Source: Zobellia barbeyronii
GTDB taxonomy: Bacteria > Bacteroidota > Bacteroidia > Flavobacteriales > Flavobacteriaceae
DNA: 64,000 nt
Assembly: GCF_018603515.1 (NCBI RefSeq)
Contig: NZ_JACATN010000003.1
Location: 124,001 to 188,000, forward strand
Direction: 5' to 3'
Shown: piece after piece, positions 63,670 through 64,000 of the stretch
Layout of the letters: each line of letters begins with the position of its first letter
Position numbering within the stretch: the stretch's first letter is position 1
Notes under the pieces: model-generated
What the model was told of the DNA's origin: nothing
The model's input: only the letters and a program-made list of their open reading frames with translations
Database searches by the model: none
Translations under genes and position numbers: made by a program

Positions 63670-64000
63670 TCAATCCATTTCTATTAGATTATATTCCCCC
63701 TGCTTTTTCAACATACCAATTAAGTGTTGTTTTATGGTTTGCATAGGTTCAGAATCCACCACAAAGTCCGTAGAAAATACGAGGAATAATTTATTGTTTT
63801 GTTGTACCCATATCCAACTAATAAATTTAAAATGTATTTCTCGTTCCCTATAATTTTGTAGACTCTGAAAACAAGATTTAGCGCTGTTCTCATCTTTAAA
63901 AAACCATTCTTCCACCTTAATATTTCCCTTAGGGTTTTCTTCGTTTTTGGTTAAAAAAGAAACGTTTAATCGGGTAGCCTTTGTAAAATCACTATTATCA
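63670..64000 (-). CDS. Partial hypothetical protein, 5' end beyond the window
   Basis: The minus-strand frame is open from the right window edge to a TGA at 63670-63672, about 109 residues, so the apparent GTG start at 63915 is probably internal. Segments ATRLNVSFLTKNEENPKGNI, WFFKDENSAKSCFQSLQNYR and FISWIWVQQNNKLFLVF suggest a small alpha/beta or beta-rich protein. Not recognised. Orientation is opposite to the two preceding genes. Confidence 0.55.
   Translation of the reverse strand, partial: DNSDFTKATRLNVSFLTKNEENPKGNIKVEEWFFKDENSAKSCFQSLQNYREREIHFKFISWIWVQQNNKLFLVFSTDFVVDSEPMQTIKQHLIGMLKKQGEYNLIEMD

Noticed and set aside
1-64000. CRISPR arrays, tRNA and rRNA genes
   Set aside because: No regularly spaced short direct repeats and no tRNA cloverleaf or rRNA segment were seen; a tRNAscan or CRISPR finder run would settle weak cases.

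Overview
The window looks like chromosome from a marine Bacteroidota, family Flavobacteriaceae, probably close to Zobellia or Maribacter. Evidence for this: SusC/SusD pairs, several S1 sulfatases, a GH16 lipoprotein whose catalytic core closely matches what I remember of Zobellia galactanivorans beta-agarase AgaB, a vanadium-haloperoxidase-type enzyme with a type IX secretion tail, A/T-rich intergenic DNA, and lipoprotein signals of Bacteroidota type. No database search was possible, so all family calls are from recognition of motifs.

Region 1 (1-20358) is a red-algal galactan utilisation locus. A SusD fragment (1-902) ends a separate, plus-strand SusC/D unit. On the minus strand lie three S1 sulfatases with three different active-site cores (CAPSR, CMASR, CSVAR), an inserted CbpA/CbpM chaperone pair, the agarase, a surface glycan-binding lipoprotein, SusD, SusC, and a GH29 enzyme. 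A plus-strand TPR/LuxR-type regulator flanks the locus. SusC/D and the binding protein would capture agar or porphyran fragments, the agarase cuts them, the sulfatases remove sulfate, and the GH29 enzyme may remove L-fucose or L-galactose.

Region 2 (20500-40470) holds stress and carbohydrate genes: outer-membrane phospholipase A, DUF2383 and DUF421 proteins, a VOC gene broken by a frameshift, a large-subunit catalase, a DUF3891 protein, a LacI regulator followed closely by the haloperoxidase, a Gfo/Idh oxidoreductase plus double-DUF1080 operon (probable 3-keto-glycoside pathway), two single-domain response regulators, a YSC84 protein, a GH13/CBM48 enzyme, and small membrane proteins. Three matching 14-bp palindromes sit upstream of lacI and of the oxidoreductase operon, which suggests one LacI regulon.

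Region 3 (40470-62140) alternates ordinary chromosomal genes (PepSY-like protein, aminopeptidase P, DPP-IV, peroxiredoxin, acyl-CoA dehydrogenase, cupin) with three small accessory inserts built to one plan. Each has a diverged leader repeat ending in a palindrome and GTTRGCW, a first cassette, a 194-196 bp imperfect hairpin site, and a second cassette. The cargo is a membrane protein plus a Hachiman defence pair (HamAB), a lipoprotein plus a secreted protein, and a NACHT NTPase plus a DUF4145 HEPN-like protein. The 7-bp ends of each cassette are complementary to each other, as in integron cassettes, but no integrase is present. This integron-like defence-cassette system is the most interesting feature of the window.

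Region 4 (62356-64000) holds small secreted or lipoprotein genes of unknown function and one partial gene running off the right edge.
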